Below, piece after piece: positions 50,033 through 61,236 of a stretch of DNA of 64,000 nt. The notes beneath the pieces are model-generated. The model was given only the letters and a program-made list of their open reading frames with translations, was not told the origin of the DNA and searched no databases. Numbering within the stretch: position 1 is the stretch's first letter; each line of letters starts with the position of its first letter. The stretch is from Larix kaempferi (taxonomy: Eukaryota > Streptophyta > Pinopsida > Pinales > Pinaceae), in assembly GCA_027924585.1 (NCBI GenBank), contig BSBM01000370.1, positions 30,401,501 to 30,465,500 on the forward strand. The letters run 5' to 3'. The translations under genes and the position numbers were made by a program.

Positions 50033-51256
50033 ATGTTTTCAGAAGAAATCTCTCCTCTTTATCTATTCGACTATGTTGAATGGAAACAAAAAATGATATC
50101 ATATTTGAAGAGACATGATCTCTTTGATTATTGTTTTAAAAGAGAGTTTGAATCCCCTGAAGAAAATATTGACTGGTTAAATGAAGGTGGAAGAGCTATT
50201 GCAGCCATGATGTTTGCTATGTCTCGAAGCTTGGCATTCTACTCCCTTGATGATGTTAAATCTCCAAAAGAGCTATGGGCCCACCTAGATGAAATATTTG
50301 GTAGACAGAATGAAGGGATTGGTCCAAACCCTTTCGAGAGCAAGCCCAGTGATGCATTCTCCCTCCTTGATGATCTCATTGATCATGAATCAGTATCAAA
50401 CATATCTCATATTGAAGTTAGCCACAAAGAAGAAGAACTTGCAGATTCTACACTCATGCTCCAAATTTCTTCTCTTTCTGTGCCAACTCACACTCTAAAT
50501 ATTGCAGAAGGTCCTAAATCCTCTCTTGCACCAGAGTATGTTGGTTTGCATCATGATCACATGATTATTTTGGAGGTAAAATTAGCTATTGGAGGTAATG
50601 AATTCGCTCTCCTCAAGCAATCACCTCTTATTTACTACTATATGATCATTATTCCATGCTTTCAAAAGGTTATTGAAGAATATGGGCATCGCCACCCGCT
50701 TGGGATAATTTCTCACGCATCTACTAGTTTTTTTCTCACCTCTTATGGTTCAAAGGAGATCTTAAGAAACAATTGCCATTCGCTTGAGATAATCTCTCAT
50801 GCATTTACTAGTTTTGATCTCACCTCTTATGGTTCAAAGGAGATCTAAAGAAACCATGATTCAAGTCTTGGATCTAATTTGGATTCTAAGCAAACACTAC
50901 TTGAGATAATTTCTCATGCATATGATGGTTTTAATCTCACCCCTGCTGGTTCAAAGGAGATCTCAAGAAACTATTCTTCAAGTCTTAAATTTGATTTGGA
51001 TTTCAAGCAATCATTATTATTTGATGGTTCTTTTTGGCATAATCTCACCCATGATGGTTCAAAGGAGAAGACAAACTACTATCTGCATATTCATGTTTTT
51101 GATCCCACCTCAACTGATTCGAATCACAGGTTCAAGGATCATCCTCATACTTTTGGATTTGTTCTCATCACATTCGATCTGAAGAGCAAATACAAGCACA
51201 TGCTTTTTGAGCATGATCCACTTCTTCCCAAGAAGAAGATACCTCCAGACATATGA
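50033..51256 (+). pseudogene. Gag-like N-terminus fused to a repeat region (about 407 codons, one stop)
   Basis: The first ~95 residues (VEWKQKMISYLKRHDLFDY, later KSPKELWAHLDEIFGRQN) resemble the N-terminal half of a copia capsid protein. Then comes an Asp/Ser-rich region, and from ~residue 225 a repeated module: EIISHAFTSFDLTSYGSKEI and variants, about four copies spaced 27-43 residues apart. A TAA at 50846 interrupts; the next copy has TCA there (Ser), so the stop is one substitution. The frame is otherwise kept throughout, including the tail to 51256. Perhaps it competes for, or assembles with, capsid of an autonomous copia element. The repeat part is not recognised. Confidence 0.68.
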
Positions 51257-51433
51257 CCAAGCATCACACCTGCTTGAGTTTGGAGCATTTATTTTTTATG
51301 TGTGCCTTACAGTCTATTTTGAGGGGGGGGGTATATTTCCCATGAAATTTTCCCCACTTCCTTGGGTTATTGATTGTTATTATTCATTGTATTGGGTGAC
51401 CTTTGGTCTTAGTTACCAATTCCCAGGATGGAT

Positions 51434-51443
51434 TAAGGGGGGG
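51434..51443 (+). other. Polypurine tract of the pol-less element
   Basis: TAAGGGGGGG lies directly before the 3' LTR. Confidence 0.8.
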
Positions 51444-52243
51444 TGTTAGGATATTCCTATACTCCATCCTAGTCCCACCAGTATTTTGATCATTTACATT
51501 TTCAGTCATGCATGCACATTTAGGGTTTGCATGCATTCCAGTCATCAATCCCAGCACCTATCCCTCAGTTAGCTAGCCCCCGGAGGTTCCTTCCACTTAG
51601 TTTCATCCCTCCTAGCCTGTCATGGGCCCTCCTTTCACCTACTGCATGAGAAGGGCGCCTTTCTCACCTACCAGTCTAGTTTAATTCAGTTAGCCACCAT
51701 TCTTTCCTTGATTTGAGGCCAGATTGACTCCTCACTACTGTTATCACTCTGATTGACCTCCGATGAGACATGACTACCTGTTCTGACTCTAGTTATCCCC
51801 TCATGCACCCTCCACTGAGCCTCCTTCATTCAATTAGTGTCTCCATGTGCCAGTTACATTCAGTTACACCTACCACACTCAGTTAGACTCAGTTTGACTG
51901 ACGGTTGACAGTTACTTGTGCATCGATGACTCCACTAATGATGAGATAGACTACTAGTTGTGCTCTGATGACACTCCAGTGATCTTTTTATCACTCCATG
52001 AAGGCTAATTCGAATTTCCACCTTAGGCATTCGAATCCTCATGTTTTGTACTAATTATTGTCCATATTGTGATTAATTAATTAGTGTGTGTGAAGTATTT
52101 TTGCTTCTATCCGAGTTCTATTGTATTATTATTCTGTTGCTCATTACACTGCATTGACCACTCTTCTTCTATCTTCCTGCTTAATCATAATTACTCTTGT
52201 GAGGTATACATCATCTCTTAGATCTGCTATGAGGATTTTCACA
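51444..52243 (+). repeat. 3' LTR of the pol-less element (800 bp)
   Basis: It matches 49049-49868 with some substitutions and a missing 20-bp duplication (about 95% by eye), followed by TCAAA. Confidence 0.92.
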
Positions 52244-52248
52244 TCAAA

Positions 52249-53100
52249 ATCTTATGGATACTCCTCTTTAATAATGGATTATGGGGGGAAATTATGAGGG
52301 TGAAATATCTTGATAACAAAGAGCCAGAGGAATGGATAAGCTAGGGAAGGGAGTCATATCTCAAAGGATCAAACATATGGAAAGGACTTATGAAGGATTT
52401 ATACATTTTGGGAAAATGGACAACATGGAAAATTGGGCAAGGCGACAAGGTGCATATTGGGATGGCCTTGTGGATTGGTTGCAATGAGAATTATCTCCCA
52501 CCAAAAAATTTACATGCAGTATTGTTATAGCATAGGGTGAAAAATCTAAGGGATGCAACAATGCTTGAATTCGAGGGTGGAGGAATGCAACTCTAGAAAT
52601 CAGTAGAGTTTGTAGAGTTTAATGCTAAGTTGGTCAAGGAATGGAAAGCATAAATCAATATTTTAAATCACAATGATATTAAGCTCAATAACCAGGAGGA
52701 CAAACTGACATGGTCTTGCAATTCCATTATAGGGGTCCTAACAACAAGATTGGGATACCAAGTAAAAATTGAAGAATCTTGTAAGGTGGAACGAAAATGG
52801 TGGTGGAGAGCAATCTAGAAGTTGGAATGTCCATTAAATACAAGATTCTTAATATGGTTGGCTCTGTCCAATAGAATTTTAACATGGGATCTTGGATAAA
52901 ACATAGGTTGGATTGGTCTAGGATGGTGTGCGATGTGCAAAAAAGACAGTGAAAATATAGAGCACTTATTTGTTTCTTGCTGCTTTTCCAAGTCTATTTG
53001 GAAAGAACTTGTAGGAAGCTTCAAAATTCCTTCAATCTGGGATAAATTCTCGCTATTGGAATGCAGATACATCTAGTTCTCCAATAGATCAGCTCATCCA
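52249..53100 (+). pseudogene. LINE zinc-finger segment (zf-RVT type)
   Basis: The LINE resumes after the inserted element. In broken frames I read WWWRAI, LNTRFLIWLALSNRILTWD, GWCAMCKKDSENIEHLF and SKSIWKELVG, which match the zinc-binding segment (C-x2-C ... H ... C) that follows RT in plant L1-type LINEs. Confidence 0.75.
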
Positions 53101-53199
53101 TTCAAAGCATTGCCATCCTAAGTTATTTGGTAAATATGACTCACAAGAAATAAATTGACCTTCTAGGGAATTGAAGCTTCAGTGGACCATTTGACACAT

Positions 53200-53757
53200 C
53201 ATATCAGTCTATATTTTTTGGAAAGGCATAATCCACACATACAAAATCCTTTTCGAATACATCAGGATCCTAACATTGATATATCAAAACCTTGGAGCTT
53301 CTTTGACAGGGCTTGCCAAGGAATCCCAAGCAAGTGCGGTGCAAGAGAGGTTTATATTTGAATCATTCCCATTTTTTTACCATAAAATATAGAGAAGGTA
53401 CATGCAAAAATAATAGGGTAGAGCTATAATATTTTTGCATCCTAATGCAACTGGAACTTGAAAAAAATCTTAAACAATATCCAGATAATGGGAGACTTGA
53501 ATTTGGTAATGGATTGGACCAATGGGAAGGGACACATTATAAACATGGTATTAGATCCAATCTTATCTTTATGTAGGGAAGAAAAGGAAAGGTTCGATGC
53601 AGTCCGGGTCTCTCATATATATAGGGAATTTAACAACAAAGTGAACATGCTATTAAAAGAAGATTACCCAGCAGGAAGGCCTTTTGACAACACAGGAATA
53701 TGTAAACAACCCTTCGAAGGGAGAAACTTTGAAGCCTATGTTTTAGTTTGATGTATA
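53200..53757 (+). pseudogene. LINE C-terminal RNase H
   Basis: PWSFFDRACQGIPSKCGA near 53290 and IQIMGDLNLVMDWTNGK near 53490 match the first and third blocks of the RNase H domain found at the C-terminus of some plant LINEs; SHIYREFNNKVNML near 53620 matches the last block. The first catalytic Asp is kept (FFD). The stop at 53749-53751 ends ORF2. The domain would remove template RNA during integration. The middle block with the catalytic Glu is not clear. Confidence 0.72.
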
Positions 53758-53806
53758 TTTGAATGTCTAGTTTAATGTTTTGTATTTAAGAAAGGGAGAT
53801 AGAATA

Positions 53807-54667
53807 TGTTAACAAGATAAATTTTCTCACCCACCATATCACCATCTTAGTCACCTTCATATGTCATCATGGCACCTCATTCATATCCCTTAGACCTTGG
53901 AAAGTCAATTAAAAATCCCAAAATGAAATCTAAATCCTCAAAAAGGTCTTTATAAACCCGATCGCACTTAATACCTCGATAAATGTGACCCTAGTCACAC
54001 ATAATCCTTCGATAGGCATGGCACAACTCGAACAAAAACAATAAAAAAGTGCGACCCAACAGTTGGCTTAGCTTTTGTTCCCTTCTGCTTCGTGTCCGAT
54101 AAAAAGAAAACCAAGATGACACGATTCTCTATGTGGTTGACGATTTTAGAGCCCAAATATTATCTCTAGACTCCCATAGTCATTTATAAAAGAGACACCA
54201 AGGTCCCTCATTCCACACATATATCTTTTCCATTTGTTCATTGTTATCACTTTGTCGAATTTTCCCATACTGAAGTAGACCTCTTCTCACTTCATTCTCA
54301 CCTTTTGTCAGAGATTCCATATTGTGACATGGATGAAGAACCGGAAGGATGTGAGGAGAACCAACGAACCCTCCCTAGGATAGTATCGGTGGCCTCCTCT
54401 TCTTCTATTATCTAGGTGCCTTTGGTTCTTGTACTCCTATTACACATTTTTAATAGAAAATTTCTTTATTCTTTATGTTTGTGTGCTTATTTACCAAGTT
54501 GGAAGAAAAGAAAAGAAAAATATTGTATTTGATTTATATCTACATTAGCAGTTTATTTTGTTAGTTAATAGTTAGTTTTAATTTCTTTATCTTTGAAACT
54601 TTGTTGGAGTTCACAAACCTCTAGCAGGTTCTTTTTGGCACGTGTGTGTATGAAAGTATACACTACA
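53807..54667 (+). repeat. Probable 5' LTR of Tat-type element 2
   Basis: It is inferred from the PBS that follows. A TGTT start at 53807 and a CACTACA end at 54667 would give an 861-bp LTR, with TATAAAAG at 54185. The 3' LTR is not in the window, so the left end is uncertain. Confidence 0.4.
54185..54192 (+). promoter_or_regulatory. TATA box in the probable LTR of Tat element 2
   Basis: TATAAAAG, about 480 bp before the PBS-like site; it supports this being LTR sequence. Confidence 0.45.
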
Positions 54668-54672
54668 GTGTT

Positions 54673-54690
54673 TGGCGATTCCACTACGGA
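54673..54690 (+). other. PBS-like site of Tat element 2
   Basis: TGGCGATTCCACTACGGA resembles the GGCGACTCCGCTGGGGA site at 7413 with a few substitutions. Confidence 0.6.
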
Positions 54691-56470
54691 AGATATCTAT
54701 CTTTCTTTGGTTGTATGCCCTTCATTTTTATGGTCTTTTGTTTGGCTTTGTGCCTCTTTGTTTTGTTGTTCTGATTAAACTTTGGTAGAGTAGTCTGTTA
54801 AGAGAAATCCCAACCCAAAACTTTCAATGTTTGACCAATTCGGTTTATTTCTCTTCTTTTTGGAATTTTCGCTCATAGGTCGCATCTATTTGGTGTTTTT
54901 GCGCAACCCAGGTCACATTGTTTTCTTCTATTTGTACAACCCAATCCCAAATTGATCAAGTTGCATCTATTTCCCTATTTTGAGCGACCTAGGTCACACT
55001 ATTTTCTTCGAAAGTCGCGACCTATTTCCAGAAATGATTTTTCAAACCACTGATTGATGATTTTTCTCTCTGCCTATGTTGATCAGAGTTATTTTTTCAT
55101 TAAGAAGTTTTTTTTCAGTCCTTGTTAGTCTATTAATAGCCTTTTTTCCTCGTTGTAGCAGTCTTTTTGCTTGCTTTTTGTGTAATATTTTTTGGGTGAA
55201 TAAAGTTCATTTCAAAGTTTGAGTATGTTCCCCCTTCTTGAAATTGCTATCGTTGCTTGCTTGCTTACTGCATTCACTTTCATTTTTCAGTAAGGATTGA
55301 TAAACTGATCTTTTAGATAGTTAATTAGTTTTTTCGCTTAAACATTATTGGATTAAAAATCCTCTCTTTTGATCTTTGCAAATAGATTATTTGGTTGTTA
55401 AAAAAATTGTCTAAAAAGTATTGATTGGTCTTCTTTAGATAGTCTGGTTTCGAGAAAAAAAATTCAAAAACAAATCGAGTATTTTGAAGTTGCATTGTCT
55501 AATTTTTAAGCATCTTTACTTTCATCTCTTAGTTTTCATACACACCACATGTGCACATGACTACAATCCCTAAATCAAACTATTGCTTGGTTCATGCTTA
55601 CAGTGAAGCCTTAAAGTAAACTATAATTTAACACACATTAACCTCACTTGAGGAAAAAAATAATCTTGTAGTTACGTTAGGACACTGGGGATAGGCATCC
55701 AAATAAGTCCCATTTGTCACTATATATTTGCAACATAATGGTTGTCTTTTTAGGGTACCAAAATCCTCTAGTACTTGGGACACGAATTGAGGCCAACTTG
55801 TGAGGTGAGCCTCTCCCTTAGGAGAGAAAACAGTTAGACTGGAACCGAATGGATGGGTGGTGCACCGTCCCCACTCAGTACTGAATATCATCTAGATCAT
55901 TGTCTTCAGAATGAATATGTGGAATACTCATCTCGACGTGACCTGAATGAGGTATCCTAGAAGCCTTTCTTTTAGGACTCTTTGACCCAAGATCCCCTTA
56001 GGTGGGGGGATATCCCTGAGGTATATTGGTTTTCCATTTCATTTTGTTTGATGGGGATTTCATCACCCCATAGAGGAAAGGATTTGAGAAATATTCCATC
56101 TTTTAGATAGTTGATTGATTGCTCCCTTATCTAATAGATTAGAGGTCATTTTCTCCTTTTAGTTGAGATGCTTATTGGATTTCTAGCCATTTTTTTGCGC
56201 CCATATGTTGTAGCACATGGTTGCAATAGATTTTTTTATCCTGTGTTTTGGCTTGTTTGCTTCTTTGTTGTACTCACCCGTTGCACACTCGAATGCAACA
56301 AGTTTTTCTATCCTTTTTTCAAGCATTGAGATTGTATCCATTTTTTAGTATGAGTTTCATCCAATATGGCTCCCCCAGATTCTCTCGAAGACTTTGGGGA
56401 CTTCCCCCTCAGTATGGTTTCTTGAACCACACGATCGGCTCCACAACTTGAATCCCATTTCAACACTCTA
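54691..56470 (+). other. Leader of Tat element 2
   Basis: T-rich, about 1.8 kb, the same length class as the leader of the 21-kb element. No GCGCTACT hairpins are seen here. A minus-strand 87-codon frame (55628-55891) has no motif I recognise. Confidence 0.55.
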
Positions 56471-56496
56471 CACAATCCATAGATCTCAACACCTCA

Positions 56497-58570
56497 TTGT
56501 TAGGACCATTTGTACACAATACCGATACTATGGCTAGGACCATTCCCACCTCCCTCGGCATGCCCAACACTCCCCCATCGACAGGGATCCCAACCATTAG
56601 TATATCCATTTTTACTGGCGAGACAATAGGAAGGATGATTCCAAAACCCATGGGTGTCCCCAACCCCACCTTTAACACAAACAAAATCCCTCAAATGGGT
56701 GGAACTTCTGGAAATGGACATATTGTTGGAGGAACTTCTAGTGGAAACACTAGCGGAACCATGATCAACACCATTGTTGGTCCTAATACTTTTCACTCCG
56801 ATGCAAGTTTACCCTTCATGGCGAGTATCAACATCCCAAATTTGTTGAGGTTGACCAATGATACCATCCACCATGATCCTACATGGCCCCCCATGCCAAC
56901 CAAACTACCCTCGGATATACTGAAATTTGAAGGGAAGGATGGGGAAGACCTACAAAACCACATCATGTCATTCCATTTATGGTGTTCTTCAAACAAAATT
57001 GTGGAAGACTCCATTAGATTGTGTTTATTTAAAAGAACCTTAACCAGTGTAGTTGCAAAGTGGTACATTGAATAACCACATGGGACACATCTAAATTTTG
57101 TATCCCTTGCCTCCATTTTCCTGTTTGTTTTCCAACTTCTTGTCTGTTATGACTAGGAAGTAGAAATATTTTTATCCTATGGAAAAAAATCATCTACTCA
57201 TATCACATATCACATCCATGAATGGAATCGACGTCAAATCTTGTGCAAAATCAAGCTCCACGATAGGATTTTCTTATACTTGTTTTTTAACTCCTTGCTA
57301 CCCATGATAGAAAATGACGTAGCTTCTAAACGTCCATAATATTAAGAAGAATCCATCCCAAAATCCCAGCAGTAGGACTTTATATGTGCCTAGTCGGGAT
57401 ACTTCTACACCATTATACTCGATTCCCCTAGAGGTAACTCTTCGCAGAAAGATATCCCAAGTTCTTCTCATTATGTTAATCGCATTGTTGGTTCCATTGG
57501 TTCTCATCCTAACATGTATGCCTCTTACCCTCCACAGCAGAGCATTTGTATGCACAGTAGCACCCCAAACTTTGAGCACAATCAAGGTCCCTCACCGACC
57601 CCTTATTATGCTATGGAACCTTTACGACATGCCTTGCATTATGGGACAAGTACCTCTTATTTGATTCCACTATGAGAGAAACTACACATCGATATTAATG
57701 TAGCAGTACTTCATATGGCACTGCCCCTAGTGCTTATATGGCCCCTCCATCTGTCAAACCTTACTACTTGTTTCCTGGCCCACCACCAATTTCTCCCATG
57801 CAACACCCTCTAGTTCCTCCTCCTTTTCCTCATAGGAAAGTCTATGTTCAACAAAACTTACCTGCTCAACCAATGCCCAATAACCAACAAGTGCATCCTA
57901 AAACAAAGAATAAGGGGAAAAAATGAAACAATTAGCATTAGGGAAATGGGGGGGACCCCCTAATCCCCCTGCTCATAATGCAACTAATGTAAACCCTACA
58001 TACCAAGGTCCCATTAATCCTTCCAAGAAGGTTAAGGACAAGCAGCTATGGACTAATAATCTGTGTTCTTTCTAAAATGATTACAACCACTACACTCATA
58101 ATTGTCCCCACCTAGATAAATACCGCTAGTTATGGAATAAGGAAAACCAATGAGAAACTACTAATGCACCGCAAGGGAAGCATAATCCACGTCCTCAAAC
58201 CAATCCAGGACAACCAATGGTATTATAGAACCCCTTCCCTCTATAACGGGTAGTTACTACTCAACCCTTAGTAGCTTATCCTCATCCAGCACCACTCGTT
58301 AGTCAACCGCATGAGTCAGGGGTTCAACACCTTCTGATGATGTCTACTAAGGGAAACATTCAAACTTGATGTATTCAATATGGTTTGGTAGGTGACCCTA
58401 CACATACTGGAAAAGGAAAAGATTCATCACAAATTGATGAGTCATTGCACATTGATCCTCCTGTGAATGAAGGGATCCCCAAGGTCCCCAAATTCCCTTT
58501 ATGCCATATCACCAACAATCCCAATGCTAGAGTTTCTCGCAACTATAAAATTGTAGAAAATTTAGATTAG
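56497..58570 (+). pseudogene. gag: gag of Tat element 2, decayed
   Basis: A Thr/Ser/Pro/Gly/Ile-rich N-terminus is followed by a capsid segment with LPSDILKFEGKDGEDLQ, FHLWCSSNK and KRTLTSVVAKWYIE, clearly homologous to the gag at 9401-11860. It becomes stop-ridden after 57075. Basic stretches and a damaged zinc knuckle (HYTHNCP near 58095) follow at the expected place. It has no counterpart of the GGNPYQQ repeats. Confidence 0.78.
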
Positions 58571-58582
58571 TCTTATGCAACA

Positions 58583-59422
58583 ATGTCTACTTTAGAGTTG
58601 CTACAGAATTGTCTGGTACGACGTAAAGCATTACTAAATTCTTTAGGTGCAATTGACCCATCTTGTGCCCGCATAATGGTTTTCGATTTGGATCAATCAA
58701 AACCTCGGATGCCCTCATATGTAGCTTTCCAATTCCTTGTTATGGTTAAAAACCTGGTTATCCATCGATGTATCATGAATGAAGGAGCCTCCACCTATGT
58801 CATGTACACTCATGTGTGGAAAAATTTAGGTTCCTCCCAATTGGTTCCACCCCTCATGACTTTACACGCTGACGATGGGCATGCTACTCAACCCTAGGGT
58901 CTTCTCCAGAATGTCCCCGTCAAATTAGCTGGAAAAATTGTTCTGATAGATATAAGGGTTGTTAACGCCTAGTTGGATTACAACCTCCTCTTAGGATGTA
59001 GTTACATGTATGCTATGAAGGCATTTGCCTCATCATTGTTCATACTTATGATGTTTCCCCATGAGGGGAAGATAGTAAAGCTATATCAGCTAACATATTA
59101 TGATCCTAAGGGTATGTCTTTCCCAAATAATTTCTTGTCGATGGTTGAAAACATTCATAACATCATGACCCTTTTATCCTATTCGAACATAGCACTAGGT
59201 GTTTTCCATGATGCAGACATCATTGGCACATTCCAAAATTTATTACCACCTCCCCAAAAATTTTATATCACTGAGTTGTACATTATCTCTTCAAGGAAAC
59301 TAGTAGCTCAAACCCAACCTACCCCACCCCCAATCAATTATGTTGCAATTAGTGGGGAGCCACACCCATCCAACAAATTTTGTTTTTATTACCACCATCT
59401 AGAGTGTTCAATACACCCGTAA
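58583..59422 (+). pseudogene. Protease region of Tat element 2, decayed
   Basis: It starts MSTLELLQNC like the 21-kb element's MSTLEVLQSC. The active-site region reads MNEGASTYVM, so the catalytic Asp is Asn. A TAG near 58895 interrupts, and LDYNLLLGCSYMYAMKAFAS follows as in the relative. Both show the D-E-G-A-S type, one damaged. Confidence 0.8.
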
Positions 59423-59630
59423 TGGAAATGGTGAATTTATCGGGACTCATGCTTGGTCTCCCCATTTGGAATCCTAATCCACCAAACCCACTCCCCGCTC
59501 CATGGGTTGTCCTAACACTTGTGCAACCCATTGGCACTTCCAATGCTCCTCCTCCCAGAGTAGTTTCGGAAGCACCTCCAACCTCCCAACCTTATCCCAA
59601 GAAGAATGTTGGGGGAGATACAAAGAATGT

Positions 59631-60088
59631 TGTTAGGATATTTAGACACTTAGGAGTTAGTTAAGATCAACTTGTGTAATATATACGTTAGGGATAGTGT
59701 GTTTCTTTAGTATGCATTAGTATGCATTTGTAAATACTTAATCCGACGGTCACGATATGTTTCCGACATTGAGTGATCCGACGGCTCAACTTCTCTTAGA
59801 TCAAACCTAACCTTGATCCGTGGCTTAGCACCCGATTGGTCCATGATCTCTATTTAAAGAGCATGGAGGGTCATTGTTTAGTTGATCGATTATGAGAAGC
59901 TCATTTGTAACTTTCTTTCTTTGCATAATAAATTGTCCCGTAGAAGCTATTTGGCCGGGGCCGTGGAGTGTTTCCCTCAAGAGGGTTTCAACCACGTCAA
60001 AACATCGGTGTGTTGATCTGTGGTCTGTTTGTGTGAAGTGGTTTCTCTTGGTGTTCGGTCCTTTGGTAGTACCCTATGTACTCGAACA
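59631..60088 (+). repeat. 5' LTR of copia 3 (458 bp)
   Basis: It starts TGTTAGGATATTTAG and ends CTCGAACA, directly followed by the PBS. TATTTAAA at 59851 is a candidate TATA box. The left flank is AATGT; the right flank is outside the window. Confidence 0.85.
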
Positions 60089-60100
60089 TGGTATCAGAGC
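60089..60100 (+). other. Primer-binding site of copia 3
   Basis: TGGTATCAGAGC directly abuts the LTR. Confidence 0.9.
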
Positions 60101-60428
60101 TTTTATGAAGTGTCGCTTCCGGTTATGATCTAGATCTTGAACTGCTGTTGCCGAAACTCGAAAGGGATTCTATTTTTGATATTTCTGTGCATTTCTGGGC
60201 TGTGGGAGGTGTTCTATTGCGTCCGGAGCGTCGTTTCCATTGGGAAATATTTTTCGTTTGATCGAAAACGGTTCCCGGTTGCTCCAGAAACGCGTATTTC
60301 ATCAGATTTGAAGGTATAATGTTACAGTGACGCATTTTTTTATTTCGTTTTTTGAAAAGAAAAAATCTCATATTTCATCTTTTTTTTTACTGTTACATTT
60401 TTTTTGGTTCGGATTGTTGTTTTCCCGT

Positions 60429-60577
60429 CTGCGTATGCTCTTTGCCGTGCACCTTGAGCGATCTCGGCAAATCAGAAACAGAAAGGGAAAGGGTTTTTCT
60501 CGGCTGCGTATGCTCTTTGCCGTGCACCTTGCGCGATCTCGGCAAATCAGAAATAGAGAGAAAACGTAGACTTTCCG
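60429..60577. repeat. 75-bp tandem duplication in copia 3 leader
   Basis: CTGCGTATGCTCTTTGCCGT starts at 60429 and again at 60504, and both copies continue to ATCAGAAA. Confidence 0.88.
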
Positions 60578-60732
60578 GGCAAGCTAAGAAGATCTAACTC
60601 CACAAGTGTGGAAAAGTTTTTTTTGTTTCGATTTGTGGTTTGTTTTGCAAGGAAAAGGGCAAGCATGCAAACCGAGCAAGAAGAGAAAAAAAAAAAAGCC
60701 CCCTTCCTCATTCCCATATTTTACATACATTT

Positions 60733-60800
60733 TAATCTAGCTCACTTGGTTCAAAGTTGCTTTATTTCTTAATAGGTCTTGAGTTCAAGTCTTAGGAAGT
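60733..60800 (+). mobile_element. tRNA-like (SINE head-like) segment
   Basis: TAGCTCACTTGGTT (box A-like) and GAGTTCAAGTCTTAGG (box B-like) lie about 35 bp apart. It could be a short SINE remnant inside the copia leader or a chance match. Confidence 0.35.
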
Positions 60801-61236
60801 TAATTTTAAAAGAAAAAGTGCATGCAATTTCTATTTTCAAGTTACTTTATTGTAAAAGTGCATCTCACTTAAATAATAAAAAAATAAAAATACAAGTGAG
60901 TCACTTAAGTTTTTTTTCATTGTTGCACTATTTAAAAGTAATATCATTGTAAAAGTGAAATCACTTATTTTACAAAAGTGGTTCACTTAAATCAACTTTA
61001 TTGTAAAGTGATTGTCAAAAGGTTCATCTTGGGAAGAGGGGGGTTCTTTTTTTTTGCTGGACATTCTTTAGCTGCCACGTCACTATTGGGGACATCTTCA
61101 ACAGTTTCTTTGTTCAAGCATAACTTCATCATACAGAGTCAGTTTTCAGTGCCATTTTTTTTGAAACTGCCTATTTTTTTGAGCTCTTCACATCCAGACT
61201 ATTGGTTTCTACTTTTACAGCCATTAATTTACAAAT

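Larger units (their letters stand above)
49049..52243 (+). mobile_element. Pol-less copia-like LTR element (3195 bp), TSD TCAAA
   Basis: Two ~0.8-kb LTRs, an initiator-Met PBS at 49869, a polypurine tract at 51434-51443 and a 5-bp duplication TCAAA (49044-49048 and 52244-52248) make this a structurally complete element. Its only ORF (50033-51256) has a gag-like start and no pol. It interrupts the LINE between RT and the zinc-finger segment. Confidence 0.93.
34417..53757 (+). mobile_element. Plant L1-type LINE, interrupted by two LTR elements
   Basis: The pieces are 34417-35089, 44941-49048 and 52249-53757. In order they encode ORF1 with DUF4283, endonuclease, RT, a zinc-finger segment and a C-terminal RNase H, the layout of plant L1-type LINEs with RNase H. 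Copia 1 (35090-44940) and a pol-less element (49049-52243, TSD TCAAA) are inserted. I see no clear poly(A) tail near 53757-53806. Many stops and frameshifts show it is old. Confidence 0.8.
53807..59630 (+). mobile_element. Tat-type Ty3/gypsy element 2, decayed and truncated by copia 3
   Basis: A PBS-like site (54673), a ~1.8-kb leader, gag and protease are homologous in sequence and order to the 21-kb element, with many stops. It ends abruptly at the copia 3 LTR (59631), and RT and beyond would lie outside the window. Confidence 0.75.
60101..61236 (+). other. Leader of copia 3
   Basis: This non-coding stretch has a 75-bp tandem duplication (60429-60577), a SINE-like segment (60733-60800), and four loosely repeated TTGTAAAAGTG...CACTTA motifs between 60840 and 61015. 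Confidence 0.6.

Noticed and set aside
56460-57116. Minus-strand frames opposite gag of Tat element 2
   Set aside because: Shadows of the gag frame.
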